Positions 1 to 8,018 are shown, numbered from the stretch's first letter. The stretch: 38,198 bases of DNA from an uncultured Flavobacteriales bacterium (GCA_905478665.1 CAJQJL010000115.1:1-38198), one strand, 5' to 3'. Translations and numbers: made by a program. The notes: a model not told the origin generated them from the sequence alone.

Positions 1-349
1 AAAAATAAAACAACTCACGCATAATAAACCCACTTGAATGCAAACTATAAAATGCAAACAGCGTCATTCCAAAATAATGGAAGAAAAAGAAATAGATTAG
101 CTTATCATTGAGGTAAGGAACCTTCCAGCAAACCAACGCATAAATTGGAAATAAAAGTGCGTAGGAAATCCCTATGTAAAAATAAATTTCAGAGACGGCT
201 GCATAGAAAGTTAACAATGAGAAAGTAGGCGCAATAACAAATGCCGCAATTGAATGGAATAAAACAATCCGTTTAAAGCTATTTTCCTTTTGGTAATAGG
301 ATTTAAATCCACTTTTCCCACCCGATATGTGTTGCAATGGGTTTCTCAT
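1..349 (-). CDS. Integral membrane protein, 3' part cut by the window edge
   Basis: An open frame runs from an ATG at 347-349 to the left edge (116 codons) without a stop, so only the N-terminal part is visible. After a polar start (MRNPLQHISGGKSGFKSYYQ) it shows at least three hydrophobic stretches, at about residues 29-51, 54-74 and 83-105, separated by short charged loops (for example KVPYLNDK). This is a multi-pass inner-membrane protein or the membrane-anchoring N-terminus of a larger sensor-type protein. I do not recognise the family. It is transcribed away from the DnaA-box-rich gap to its right and diverges from rpiB. The missing C-terminus decides what it is. Confidence 0.7.
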   Translation of the reverse strand, partial: MRNPLQHISGGKSGFKSYYQKENSFKRIVLFHSIAAFVIAPTFSLLTFYAAVSEIYFYIGISYALLFPIYALVCWKVPYLNDKLIYFFFFHYFGMTLFAFYSLHSSGFIMRELFYF

Positions 350-1050
350 TTTCGTAAATTAATTACGACCTCAATTTTTAGATATGAACTGTTAAAATAG
401 TGCTTCTTTTTAAATCTTGATTACACTCTATATAAGTGTTTAATATACAACTATTTAGTTACCGTTTGTACAACCATTTAAATCAAAATAGCAGAATTTC
501 TTTAATCTGCAAATAGGCCAAATTATCCTTTATAGAATAAAGTAAATAGAACTTTTTTTAAAGAAAATATTTATTATTCTTTATTAAGGCTGTTGAAATG
601 TGTGAAACTAATTACTCTAAATCTTGGTTTTATTAGTTATGAAGATTTTAACCACTGTTATCAACAATATTTAGGTGATTCAACTAACAGTAAATAAGTA
701 CATTTCGTAGTTATAAACAAATGGTAGCTGAATGTAATTGTGTATAAGTTGTGCGAGGTTTTTAGGTTAAGAAATATGTAAAAGACGGGGATAAGTTGTT
801 GTAACTAATCGTTTCTTTTACTTGTTTGTTTGAATAACATTTTGGTATGGAAGTAATATATTTATAATCCTAGAAAAAGTAACAAGTAGTTATGCACAGT
901 TGCTCACAATTACATGAAACCTAAGGTGGATAAGTCATTTTTATAAAACATTAAAAAACAACAAGTTAATAACTTTTTAATTTCTTCAATGTTGAAAAGT
1001 TGTTCCAATTGTTAATATGCTATAGCTTTGTAGCAAACGAAAATAAAGGT
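350..1050. other. Candidate replication origin (oriC): AT-rich gap with DnaA-box cluster
   Basis: About 700 bp with no convincing gene. It holds two exact matches to the DnaA box TTATNCACA: TTATACACA at 739-747 (minus strand) and TTATGCACA at 890-898 (plus). Near matches are TTATCAACA at 658-666 (plus), TTATAAACA at 711-719 (plus), TTATCCACC at 925-933 (minus) and the weaker TTATCCCCG at 786-794 (minus). To the left lies a very AT-rich stretch at about 541-590 that could serve as the unwinding element. The flanking genes diverge. dnaA and dnaN are not visible, but in many Bacteroidota they need not adjoin the origin. The box pattern is seen directly; origin function is inferred. The gap also contains the rpiB promoter. 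Confidence 0.5.
1000..1030 (+). promoter_or_regulatory. Predicted Bacteroidota-type promoter of rpiB
   Basis: TTG at 1000-1002 is followed after 20 bp by TAGCTTTG at 1023-1030, an exact match to the Bacteroidota -7 element TAnnTTTG with a usual spacing. Transcription would start at about 1036, giving a leader of roughly 15 nt before the rpiB ATG. Confidence 0.5.
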
Positions 1051-1494
1051 ATGAAAAAGTTGATTCCTATAGGTGCAGATCATGCTGGGTTTGGATTGAA
1101 AAAAGTGATTATTGAACACTTAGAATCCAAAGGATATGAAATGAAAGATTTTGGTTGTTATTCAGAAGACAGTATAGATTATCCAGATTTTGGACACCCA
1201 GTTGCTGAGATGGTTGAAGCAAATAAGGATATGTTAGGTGTTTTAATTTGTGGATCAGGGAATGGAATAAATATGACGGCTAATAAGCATCAAGGAGTTC
1301 GAAGTGCTTTGTGTTGGAAGAAAGAGTTAGCACAATTAGCTAGGGAGCATAACAACGCTAATATAATAGCGCTTCCTGCACGGTTTATTTCAGAAGCTGA
1401 AGCGTTGGAAATGATAGATGTGTTTTTCTCAACTCCATTTGAAGGTGGTCGTCATGAAAGAAGAGTGAATAAGATAGCGTGTGCTATTGGATAA
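1051..1494 (+). CDS. rpiB: Ribose-5-phosphate isomerase B
   Basis: RpiB interconverts ribose 5-phosphate and ribulose 5-phosphate in the non-oxidative pentose phosphate pathway in the cytosol. The 147-residue product has the usual length of the RpiB/LacAB family. It begins with the conserved MKKLIPIGADHAGFGLK block (Asp10/His11 bind the sugar), has YPDFGHPVA at 44-52 and the catalytic-site segment ICGSGNGINM at 67-76 with Cys68, then a conserved arginine-rich end (GGRHERRV). An in-frame upstream TTG at 1000 would overlap the predicted promoter and add 17 atypical residues, so I prefer the ATG at 1051, preceded by AAAGGT. Its last 11 bases overlap the 3' end of the convergent thioredoxin gene. 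Confidence 0.95.
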   Translation: MKKLIPIGADHAGFGLKKVIIEHLESKGYEMKDFGCYSEDSIDYPDFGHPVAEMVEANKDMLGVLICGSGNGINMTANKHQGVRSALCWKKELAQLAREHNNANIIALPARFISEAEALEMIDVFFSTPFEGGRHERRVNKIACAIG

Positions 1495-2710
1495 GTAAAG
1501 ACTCGATAAGAGCATTTGTTTTTTCAACGTACTCTCTATAGTAAGTACCAGTTCCTGGACCGTTAAATCCAGTGTGAACCCTTTTTACTTCGCCATCCTT
1601 CCCAATAAAAATGGATGTAGGAAACGAAATAATTTCATTTAATACTTTGAAATGCTCAGAGGCCAATCCTTTACTTGCAGATCCTCCAACTAAAAAAGTA
1701 AACTCTAAATCTAATTTCTCTTTCAAACGATTAATGTTTGACACGTGAGCATCGAAACTATCGCCGTTTTCATAGCCAATAGAGATAATCTCCAAACCTT
1801 GATCATGGTAGGTGTTGTATAATTCTTTGTAATAACTAGTCTCATCAAGGCAATTCGGACACCAGGAACCCATGATTTGAATAATGATTACTTTTCCCTC
1901 ATAGCTTGGGTTAGGAAATGTAAAGTCTTTCCCATCAAGTGTTTTAAGATTAAGCGTCAACGCATTTGAATCAACGATATAAGTTAATTCATCGGGACTC
2001 GTTAATTTATAATCTTCATTTTTTTCAGCATGCCATTCACTTTTCCAGTGTTTTCCACTAAAGAACTTTCCGAATAGAGAATCACCTTCGTTACGTGCTT
2101 TAAATAGAAAAGCGTGCGAACCATCAAAGCAAGAAAGGTATACACTGTCTTCAGTGCAGTTTCCTTCAAGAAAACGATAATCTCCCGTTTCTGTTAAAAA
2201 AGTGCCAGACACAGTATTGTCACCATCCTTTTGTTCGAAGATTCCAACAGCAGGGTATGCTGATTTTGTGTTTGGTTCAAATGTAACCTTCCATTTACCA
2301 TCGACATTGGCAGAAGAAGCCTTTTTAGTAATCATTGAAAAGCGAGAGGTTCTTTTCCTAGTAGAGACAAAAGGAATCTTATAGTCTTTACTTTTATTAT
2401 AGTTTACCCAATAACCAGCTAGCTTTTTTTTGTTCTTAACTGTAAAGACCAATTCAGAGTTGAAATAAGGAAAACGTACATGAAAACTATCGCTTACAAT
2501 TGTAGGAGAATTGAGCAGTATTTCTTCCTTTCCATTTTCAATAATGAGGACGTTATTCTTTTTCACCGTCATATTAAAAGGCAAAACATCTGTTTCTGTC
2601 AATAATAATTCCGAGATCCAAGCACCTTTTTTTACTTTTATACGTTTTCCATTTTGAGAAAAACAAACAGGCGTAATGGTTAGCAGAATTAGGATGAAAA
2701 TAAATTTCAT
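1484..2710 (-). CDS. Exported TlpA-like thioredoxin-fold disulfide oxidoreductase
   Basis: A 408-residue protein with an N-terminal signal peptide (hydrophobic core about 3-15, cleavage probably after CFSQ), so periplasmic or membrane-associated. Residues about 20-250 form a beta-rich region of the kind that precedes the redox domain in many Bacteroidota TlpA-like proteins; I cannot assign a specific domain. Residues about 255-405 are a TlpA/ResA-like thioredoxin fold with active site WCPNC (Cys284, Cys287) and cis-proline motif FPT at 363-365. Family members reduce periplasmic disulfides, for example in cytochrome c maturation or stress repair; the substrate here is unknown. It stands alone and converges on rpiB with an 11-bp overlap. 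Confidence 0.85.
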   Translation of the reverse strand: MKFIFILILLTITPVCFSQNGKRIKVKKGAWISELLLTETDVLPFNMTVKKNNVLIIENGKEEILLNSPTIVSDSFHVRFPYFNSELVFTVKNKKKLAGYWVNYNKSKDYKIPFVSTRKRTSRFSMITKKASSANVDGKWKVTFEPNTKSAYPAVGIFEQKDGDNTVSGTFLTETGDYRFLEGNCTEDSVYLSCFDGSHAFLFKARNEGDSLFGKFFSGKHWKSEWHAEKNEDYKLTSPDELTYIVDSNALTLNLKTLDGKDFTFPNPSYEGKVIIIQIMGSWCPNCLDETSYYKELYNTYHDQGLEIISIGYENGDSFDAHVSNINRLKEKLDLEFTFLVGGSASKGLASEHFKVLNEIISFPTSIFIGKDGEVKRVHTGFNGPGTGTYYREYVEKTNALIESLLIQ

Positions 2711-2811
2711 GCAGTTTTTTTGGTCGAACGAAAATAGTGCTTTTTGAAATCATTATTACCTATAATGCAACCTTTTTTATAAAATAGAGGTCTGATAAAG
2801 TAACGTTGGTT

Positions 2812-3348
2812 ATGGATGATAATACCTTGGTAAAAAATTGTATTGAAGGTGACCCAAGGGCTCAACGTGCGTTGTTTGAAAAGTTTGCTCCCAAAATGTT
2901 GGGTGTGTGTATTCGTTACACACGAAATACAGAACAGGCAGAAGATGTTTTGCAAGACGGGTTTGTGAAAGTATTTACTAAGCTAAGTCATTACAAAGGA
3001 GGTGGATCTCTGGAGGGGTGGGTGCGCAGAATAATGGTAAATACAGCACTAGACCAAATCAGGAAAAATGTAAAGTTTCAGGATAATGTTGCAATGGATC
3101 AGGTTGACTACAAAATTGAACAGCAAGGATTTATTCTTGAGGGCTTGATGGAAGAAGACCTACTAAAGTTAATAAATGAAATGCCTACTGGTTACAAGAC
3201 TGTATTCAACATGTTTGCGATAGAAGGGTATTCACACAAAGAAATTGCCGAACAAATGGGAATTTCTGAGAATACATCTAAATCACAATATTCAAGGGCA
3301 AGAGCATTCTTAAAAACGAAATTAGAAGAACAAGGAATTGAGCGATAA
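2812..3348 (+). CDS. ECF-type RNA polymerase sigma-70 factor
   Basis: A 178-residue extracytoplasmic-function sigma factor. Region 2 lies at about 22-90, with the RYTRNTEQAEDVLQDGF segment (35-51) that binds core polymerase and the -10 region. Region 4 at about 122-170 contains a helix-turn-helix, with EGYSHKEIAEQMGIS followed by ENTSKSQYSRARAFL. This order and length are typical of Bacteroidota ECF factors. I chose the ATG at 2812; the TTG two codons upstream adds only two residues. Its last 11 bases overlap the TTG start of the next gene, an anti-sigma-like membrane protein, which implies translational coupling and a sigma/regulator pair. The regulon is unknown. Confidence 0.93.
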   Translation: MDDNTLVKNCIEGDPRAQRALFEKFAPKMLGVCIRYTRNTEQAEDVLQDGFVKVFTKLSHYKGGGSLEGWVRRIMVNTALDQIRKNVKFQDNVAMDQVDYKIEQQGFILEGLMEEDLLKLINEMPTGYKTVFNMFAIEGYSHKEIAEQMGISENTSKSQYSRARAFLKTKLEEQGIER

Positions 3349-4240
3349 AGACTACATAAAAGATTTATTCTCTGAGAAATTAGGGAACTACGAAGCAAAG
3401 GTGAATCCAGAGTTATGGAATGGCATTGCTTCGCAAATTGGTGCAGCTGGTACAACGGCGGCTACTGGAATTACTATAGCTACAAAATGGATTATAGGAA
3501 TTAGCATTGCGAGTGTTGTTGCTATTTCTGCTGTGGTTGTAATGAGTAGTTCAGAAGAAGACCCGATAATAGAAGATAAGATTGCTGAAGTGCAAACGAA
3601 TTCTCTAGAGGAAAACAAAGAACAAGAGAACACAATCACTACTGAGAGTGAAAATAATTCAGCAGCAACTACAGAGGTAAGCGTTCAAGAACGAGCTAAC
3701 AACGGCAATATTTACCCAGAGGAGCAAACGGAAGTAGATCCTGAGGAGCGTCGACTGCCAGAGGGAGGCCTTGCTGTTGCTGGAGAGAGTGGAGGTAAAG
3801 CTCACGAAGCAGAGGAGAATACAGATAAACCAGAGAGCTCAAAGCCACTGCAGCGTGAAGAACAACCAAAGCATACACCAGACCCTATTGTTGAGGAACC
3901 ATCTTTACCAGAGGAAATTGCGCCAGAAGACAGTCTAGTTGAAGGAGTAGTTAATTATCATATTGGAGAACTTAAAAATGTGTTTACACCTAACGGAGAT
4001 GGCGTGAATGATATATTCAGTATTCAATCTGAGAACCTAACAGAGTTCACCATAACGATCATTAATGCCGAAAACAAAGTGGTTTATCAGTCTTCAAATC
4101 CTAACTTCAGATGGGACGGAACAAATGCTTATGGAGAGCCTGTTGCAGATGGAAACTATGTTTACTTTATCACTGCGAAAGAGTTTGCAGGAGACAAGCC
4201 TAAGCGCTATAGCCCACTACTTATCAAGCGAACACGTTAA
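3338..4240 (+). CDS. Anti-sigma-like single-pass membrane protein with T9SS type B (CHU_C-like) C-terminal domain
   Basis: A 300-residue protein starting at a TTG (3338) inside the sigma-factor gene; the first in-frame ATG comes only after the membrane segment, so TTG is the plausible start. Layout: cytoplasmic N-terminus 1-50 with DKDYIKDLFSEKLGNYEA and PELWNGIASQIG, resembling the short anti-sigma heads of Bacteroidota; one transmembrane helix 51-69 (WIIGISIASVVAISAVVVM); an acidic, Pro/Glu-rich low-complexity linker about 70-205; and a C-terminal domain 214-300 starting NVFTPNGDGVNDIF and ending YSPLLIKRTR, the hallmark of the gliding-motility/T9SS type B domain. The predicted topology puts that domain outside the inner membrane. 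It probably controls the sigma factor in response to an envelope signal. There is no cleavable signal peptide, so T9SS export is doubtful. Confidence 0.8.
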   Translation: MSDKDYIKDLFSEKLGNYEAKVNPELWNGIASQIGAAGTTAATGITIATKWIIGISIASVVAISAVVVMSSSEEDPIIEDKIAEVQTNSLEENKEQENTITTESENNSAATTEVSVQERANNGNIYPEEQTEVDPEERRLPEGGLAVAGESGGKAHEAEENTDKPESSKPLQREEQPKHTPDPIVEEPSLPEEIAPEDSLVEGVVNYHIGELKNVFTPNGDGVNDIFSIQSENLTEFTITIINAENKVVYQSSNPNFRWDGTNAYGEPVADGNYVYFITAKEFAGDKPKRYSPLLIKRTR

Positions 4241-4941
4241 TCCTTTTTAAGGGACTTGTGATAGTTTTTTATCCCCGCAAAGTAGAAGAACAATCCGAAA
4301 ATTAGTAGCAGGTGACTAGCGTCATTTTTATCAAACCAAGGGTGAATATTTATTTTCATTATCTGAAAGAATGCCGCAGGGAGTTGAACCACTACACTCA
4401 ACCAAAAGAACTTTAATCCTGGTGTTTTCTTAGAATAATAATAACCGAGCCCTCCCAAGGTTAGTACCAGACCTAAAGTTGAATTAATCGTTGGGATAAT
4501 CATTGCGCGGGAATAATCCGCCTCTAGATCGACTAAAAAAGAAACGGCCAACTCGGCAATAAGAACCAAAACAAGCTTTACATTACTTATTTTGAAAAAG
4601 AGCTTTTTTAAATCCAAATTAGAGTGAATGGTAATCATAGCACGCTCTATGAAATACACAGAGAAGAAACCTAAATACCATGAAGGTGTCTTACCAGGAA
4701 TTCCTAAATAAGTGTAGAATAAGTGTCCAATCCCGCCGAGAAAAAAACCGACACCAAAAATTATGTAGAATAAGTACCAGTTATTGAAAAAACCACCAGT
4801 TTTTCGCAAATTTCGCAGTTTATATGCGAAGAAAAGAGCGAATATAAAAAGAAGCATGTCGCCAATAAAGGTGTTTGGCTCCTGCATATTTAAGCCAAGG
4901 AACTCAAATTCTATTTTATCAAAATCTTCTCCGATAAGCAT
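4237..4941 (-). CDS. Seven-TM integral membrane protein of unknown function
   Basis: A 234-residue, very hydrophobic protein with about seven predicted membrane helices (for example GDMLLFIFALFFAYKL near 27-42, FYIIFGVGFFLGGIGHLFY near 58-76, and LLLIFGLFFYFAGI near 212-225). Conserved-looking polar residues within or at the ends of helices include GIGHLFY, ITIHSNLD, NIHPWF and DASHLLL. The pattern reminds me of uncharacterised 7-TM families (possibly DUF6962) and loosely of hydrolase-type 7-TM proteins with membrane histidines, but I cannot confirm either. The stop overlaps the end of the convergent anti-sigma-like gene by 4 bp. Confidence 0.8.
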   Translation of the reverse strand: MLIGEDFDKIEFEFLGLNMQEPNTFIGDMLLFIFALFFAYKLRNLRKTGGFFNNWYLFYIIFGVGFFLGGIGHLFYTYLGIPGKTPSWYLGFFSVYFIERAMITIHSNLDLKKLFFKISNVKLVLVLIAELAVSFLVDLEADYSRAMIIPTINSTLGLVLTLGGLGYYYSKKTPGLKFFWLSVVVQLPAAFFQIMKINIHPWFDKNDASHLLLIFGLFFYFAGIKNYHKSLKKD

Positions 4942-5032
4942 CCTCTGTGTTTTTCTAATTTTCGCGAAGGTAACTTATTATTATTTTTGAAGGGTGCTAA
5001 ATTTTGAATTAGCAGAAATAAATGGCGAAAGA

Positions 5033-5422
5033 ATGAGGATGTTTGTCTGTATTGCATTAATGATTTTATTGTTCAGTTGCTCTTCAGAGAACCAACAGAG
5101 TGAGGGGCAGGGAGACAATCTAATTTCCACAGAAATAAGTAGTGATAAGAATCAGAAAGACAAACTTGAAGCGTTTCTTCAGGGCGAGTGGACCCAGACG
5201 GAGAATTGTGACAATGATGGTAATTGCCAGACGATATTAAACTCAACATGGATCTTTAAATCGGGTGAAGTGCAGTGGAATGAATTTATACACCCATGTT
5301 TAATTCGAAATGATACGGTATATATTGGTGGAACTCCTTATCGGGTGATTTCAGAACTAAAAGACACCATTCGTTTTCGCGCAGAAGGCATGCATGAGTT
5401 CATGAAACTTATCAGAAAATAA
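5033..5422 (+). CDS. Small putative lipoprotein
   Basis: A 129-residue product. MRMFVCIALMILLFSC gives a lipoprotein signal peptide with lipobox LFSC and acylated Cys16, so it is probably anchored to the periplasmic face of a membrane. After a polar linker (17-50) a compact beta-rich domain follows, with GEWTQTENCDNDGNCQT and later HPCLIRNDTVYIGGTPYRV, resembling the small lipocalin-like lipoproteins of Bacteroidota. Four cysteines in the mature part could form disulfides. The open frame extends 13 codons upstream, but the ATG at 5033 gives a clean lipoprotein signal. No function can be assigned. Confidence 0.75.
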   Translation: MRMFVCIALMILLFSCSSENQQSEGQGDNLISTEISSDKNQKDKLEAFLQGEWTQTENCDNDGNCQTILNSTWIFKSGEVQWNEFIHPCLIRNDTVYIGGTPYRVISELKDTIRFRAEGMHEFMKLIRK

Positions 5423-5423
5423 A

Positions 5424-6254
5424 TCAGAGTTGTCCTTCAATTCCTTGCAAAAGCGTTCTAAATGAACTTGATTTTGAGGAGACCATTTTTACAAGTTCTG
5501 GGTTCTCCAATGAAAGATATTTTGCAATTTGACTAGAGTTTTCTGTGGGTTGTTCAGCTTTTTGTCGCCCAGCGATTGCCAGCAAAGCACCGCACTTAAA
5601 CTGTACAAAAAAGGATTCCGCTTCTTTTTTTAGTTCGTCTAGCTGTTTGTTCTCAACACTACCAACATAGGTTGCTGCTAATCCAACTCCTCTCCATAAG
5701 TCTTCTTTTCTAGCTGCATCAAAAAGATTTAGGGCACGCACAAGCCGATCAGGCTCCCCTTGAGACAAATACCATAAGCTACGGCCCAAACCTTGGTTAA
5801 AGGCGTGGAAATCGTCTCCAGTGATAAATGATGGTGTTGTTTGTTTGCGAATAGATTCTCGACGTAGAAACAACCCAGAATAATAACCGTAGCCATCCAA
5901 AACACGCCACCTCCAGATACTATCTAAAGTGTCAAGAAAGGAGGTGTTGAATGATTGAGTTTCACAAAGCGCCCAACCTAAACCAACATGAATTTGAGAG
6001 CTATGAAGAGTGCCGTATTTTTCTAAAAAAGAGGACCACAAAGGAAATGAAAAATTACAGTTTTTTATATCTATAACAGCAAACTTAGACGCTGCGGCCT
6101 CATATGCAACAGAAGTGAACTCACCGAATGAACCAGAAAGGAGTGAATCAATGTCTTGACTTTCTGGAGATTGTTTTATCTCCTGAAAAATATGCTGCAT
6201 TTGTTGTATTCTATCGCTGACAGCCAATCGTTTTATTTTAGTGAGTAGAACCAC
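5424..6254 (-). CDS. DUF1702-like protein, partner of the halogenase-like gene
   Basis: A 276-residue protein that I recognise, by its motif series, as similar to the DUF1702 family (PF08012): YEAAA 51-55, HVGLGWA 89-95, DGYGYYSGLF 120-129, FNQGLGRSLWY 152-162 and DLWRGVGLAATYVG 185-198. No signal peptide or membrane segment is evident. The biochemical role is unknown; as I recall, actinobacterial members occur in enediyne and other natural-product clusters, a point from memory only. The start is GTG (6252-6254), and the gene overlaps the 3' end of the upstream halogenase-like gene by 22 bp in another frame, so the two are almost certainly co-transcribed and translationally coupled. It probably acts on the same metabolite as the flavoenzyme. 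Confidence 0.75.
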   Translation of the reverse strand: MVLLTKIKRLAVSDRIQQMQHIFQEIKQSPESQDIDSLLSGSFGEFTSVAYEAAASKFAVIDIKNCNFSFPLWSSFLEKYGTLHSSQIHVGLGWALCETQSFNTSFLDTLDSIWRWRVLDGYGYYSGLFLRRESIRKQTTPSFITGDDFHAFNQGLGRSLWYLSQGEPDRLVRALNLFDAARKEDLWRGVGLAATYVGSVENKQLDELKKEAESFFVQFKCGALLAIAGRQKAEQPTENSSQIAKYLSLENPELVKMVSSKSSSFRTLLQGIEGQL

Positions 6255-7897
6255 ATAACGTGAACCTGATCTTTAATTTTTTGGCTTGCAAGAACGCCTT
6301 CTTCAGCAACCTTTGGGCAACTTTCAAGAGACATCGTATACGGATCAACTTTCATTTCCATTGACGTTCCGTAGATTTTATTGCTCATTAAGCGGAAGAC
6401 TTCTGTAGCCACAGCTTCAAGAACATCCATGTTTTCGTGTACCTTTTTAATAAGCTCTTGTGTCGTATGGCGCTCATCAATTCCTTTATGGAAATCACGC
6501 AAATATTCTACATCGAATGGATCAATGTATCGGTTTGTAAATGTTTCTGTGTCATAATCTGCCCACTGCGAAAAAACCTGCTGCATTTGACCGTTTAACA
6601 GACCAAATTTTTGACCAATACACCCTTCAGATGCGAATAGGTCACGCAAAACTAAAATATTAGTATATCCTTCGTTTGTAAAAAGCAGGGTGGGGACAGA
6701 CCAATATGTTGCCCAGTCCCAAAAGATTTTCAAGACCATTGTTTGTGTGAGTCCCCACATAGAATACATATTCTGGTAAATGGGTACCCAGTTTTCAAAC
6801 AAAGCAAAGTGTGTGCGCTCATAGACGTTTGTCCGAAGGTGAATATCTTCTCCTTGTTTGTCTCGGAGGATAAGGTCAGCCAAAAAAGTATTGTTCAACG
6901 CTATGAAGTCAGTGCCTGGAGAATAAAAAGGATCCAGAAAAACACCAGACTCTCCAGTTACTCCCCAACGGTCAGTTGAATACAGCTTTTCAGAAGAGTG
7001 GGCGAAGTGTTTAAGAACGCGGAAATCGAGCAGGTCCTCACGCTTTTTGTCGAGAACAGAATAGCAAAGGGGCTCATTTTCTTTCAGCCAGTCCATGGCT
7101 TTTTCAAACTTGTTGTACGTGTCAAAAGGATGATGAACAGGGTCAGCAACAATACCAATACTTGTGTTTCCTGTAGCGAGTGGAATAAACCAAACCCAGT
7201 ATCCTTCACCCATGAAGTGGACAGTACTCAGCCTTCGAAGCCCTGGTTGAACATAAGAACTCCAGGCACTATTTTCTGACCAATCGTCAATATCTATTTC
7301 ACCCTTCACCCTAAACCATGCTGAGTTTATTCCGTGGTCAAGGTCTTTTTTAAATCCAAGTTTACGCTTCAAAAAGCTTGACCGGCCAGTAGCATCAACA
7401 ACCCATTGTGCCGTTTTTGAAACAACGCTCTCACCTTTTGTGTATTCAACCGTGTGTTTGGTTTCGTTGAGGTCTACATTTTTTACTTTGGCACCGAGAA
7501 GAACATCCGCTCCAAGTTCTCTGCATAGCCGAACGAGTTCGTTTTCAAATGTTCCTCGGTCCAATTGATGACTAGGAACAGGTAGTAACTCACGAGGACC
7601 AAGCTCTACGCGTTTAGAAATATCTTCTTTATGTTGTGGTGTAAAGAAAAACCGAAGACCGTGTTTCGGAAGTTGTTTTTCGTCCAAGTAGTCTTTTAAA
7701 TCAAGAACCTCTCGCAAGTAATGTGTTCCTAATTCAACAGTAGACTCACCAACTTTATGAGTTGAGTTAGGAGCATTTTCGCCACGCATTTCAAGTACTA
7801 AAATAGAAAGCTCTGGGTTTGCTCTTTTTAATTGAATTGTCAAAGTTAGCCCCGCTAGTCCGCCGCCAAGAATAACAACATCATAATGATCGTTCAT
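6233..7897 (-). CDS. Flavin-dependent halogenase-like FAD oxidoreductase
   Basis: A 554-residue flavoprotein. It has the FAD-binding motif GGGLAG (11-16), the halogenase-type segment KVGESTVELG (48-57), DATGRSS (168-174), the halogenase signature WVWFIP (234-239, WxWxIP), and FLDPFYSPG (320-328), which matches the FxxPxxSxG motif described in flavin-dependent halogenases. Family members use FADH2, O2 and halide to chlorinate or brominate electron-rich substrates, but related proteins in the superfamily are monooxygenases, so halogenation is inferred. It lacks obvious membrane segments. The C-terminal 150 residues diverge from tryptophan halogenases I know. It overlaps the DUF1702-like gene; no polyketide, peptide-synthetase or carrier-protein gene is nearby. 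Confidence 0.85.
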   Translation of the reverse strand: MNDHYDVVILGGGLAGLTLTIQLKRANPELSILVLEMRGENAPNSTHKVGESTVELGTHYLREVLDLKDYLDEKQLPKHGLRFFFTPQHKEDISKRVELGPRELLPVPSHQLDRGTFENELVRLCRELGADVLLGAKVKNVDLNETKHTVEYTKGESVVSKTAQWVVDATGRSSFLKRKLGFKKDLDHGINSAWFRVKGEIDIDDWSENSAWSSYVQPGLRRLSTVHFMGEGYWVWFIPLATGNTSIGIVADPVHHPFDTYNKFEKAMDWLKENEPLCYSVLDKKREDLLDFRVLKHFAHSSEKLYSTDRWGVTGESGVFLDPFYSPGTDFIALNNTFLADLILRDKQGEDIHLRTNVYERTHFALFENWVPIYQNMYSMWGLTQTMVLKIFWDWATYWSVPTLLFTNEGYTNILVLRDLFASEGCIGQKFGLLNGQMQQVFSQWADYDTETFTNRYIDPFDVEYLRDFHKGIDERHTTQELIKKVHENMDVLEAVATEVFRLMSNKIYGTSMEMKVDPYTMSLESCPKVAEEGVLASQKIKDQVHVMWFYSLK

Positions 7898-7903
7898 AAT
7901 GCA

Positions 7904-7933
7904 TAAAAATAGGAGCTACTAAGTTAGGAACAA
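7904..7933 (-). promoter_or_regulatory. Predicted promoter of the halogenase/DUF1702 operon
   Basis: Read on the minus strand: TTG at 7933-7931, a 19-bp spacer, then TATTTTTA at 7911-7904 (one mismatch to TAnnTTTG). Transcription would start at about 7899-7898, leaving almost no leader before the ATG at 7897. Confidence 0.4.
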
Positions 7934-7985
7934 TCTTGTGAAAAGAAATATTGCGGAGGAAATGATAAAACGGTGTAAAAACAAA

Positions 7986-8011
7986 AACCCCGACTAATTA
8001 AAGTCAGGGTT
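7986..8011 (-). terminator. Rho-independent terminator after tRNA-Cys
   Basis: AACCC and GACT arms (7986-7995) pair with AGTC and GGGTT (8002-8011) around a 6-nt loop, with one internal C/A mismatch. On the minus strand the stem is followed by TTTTTGTTTTT. It sits just downstream of the tRNA-Cys gene. Confidence 0.8.
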
Positions 8012-8018
8012 CTTTTAG

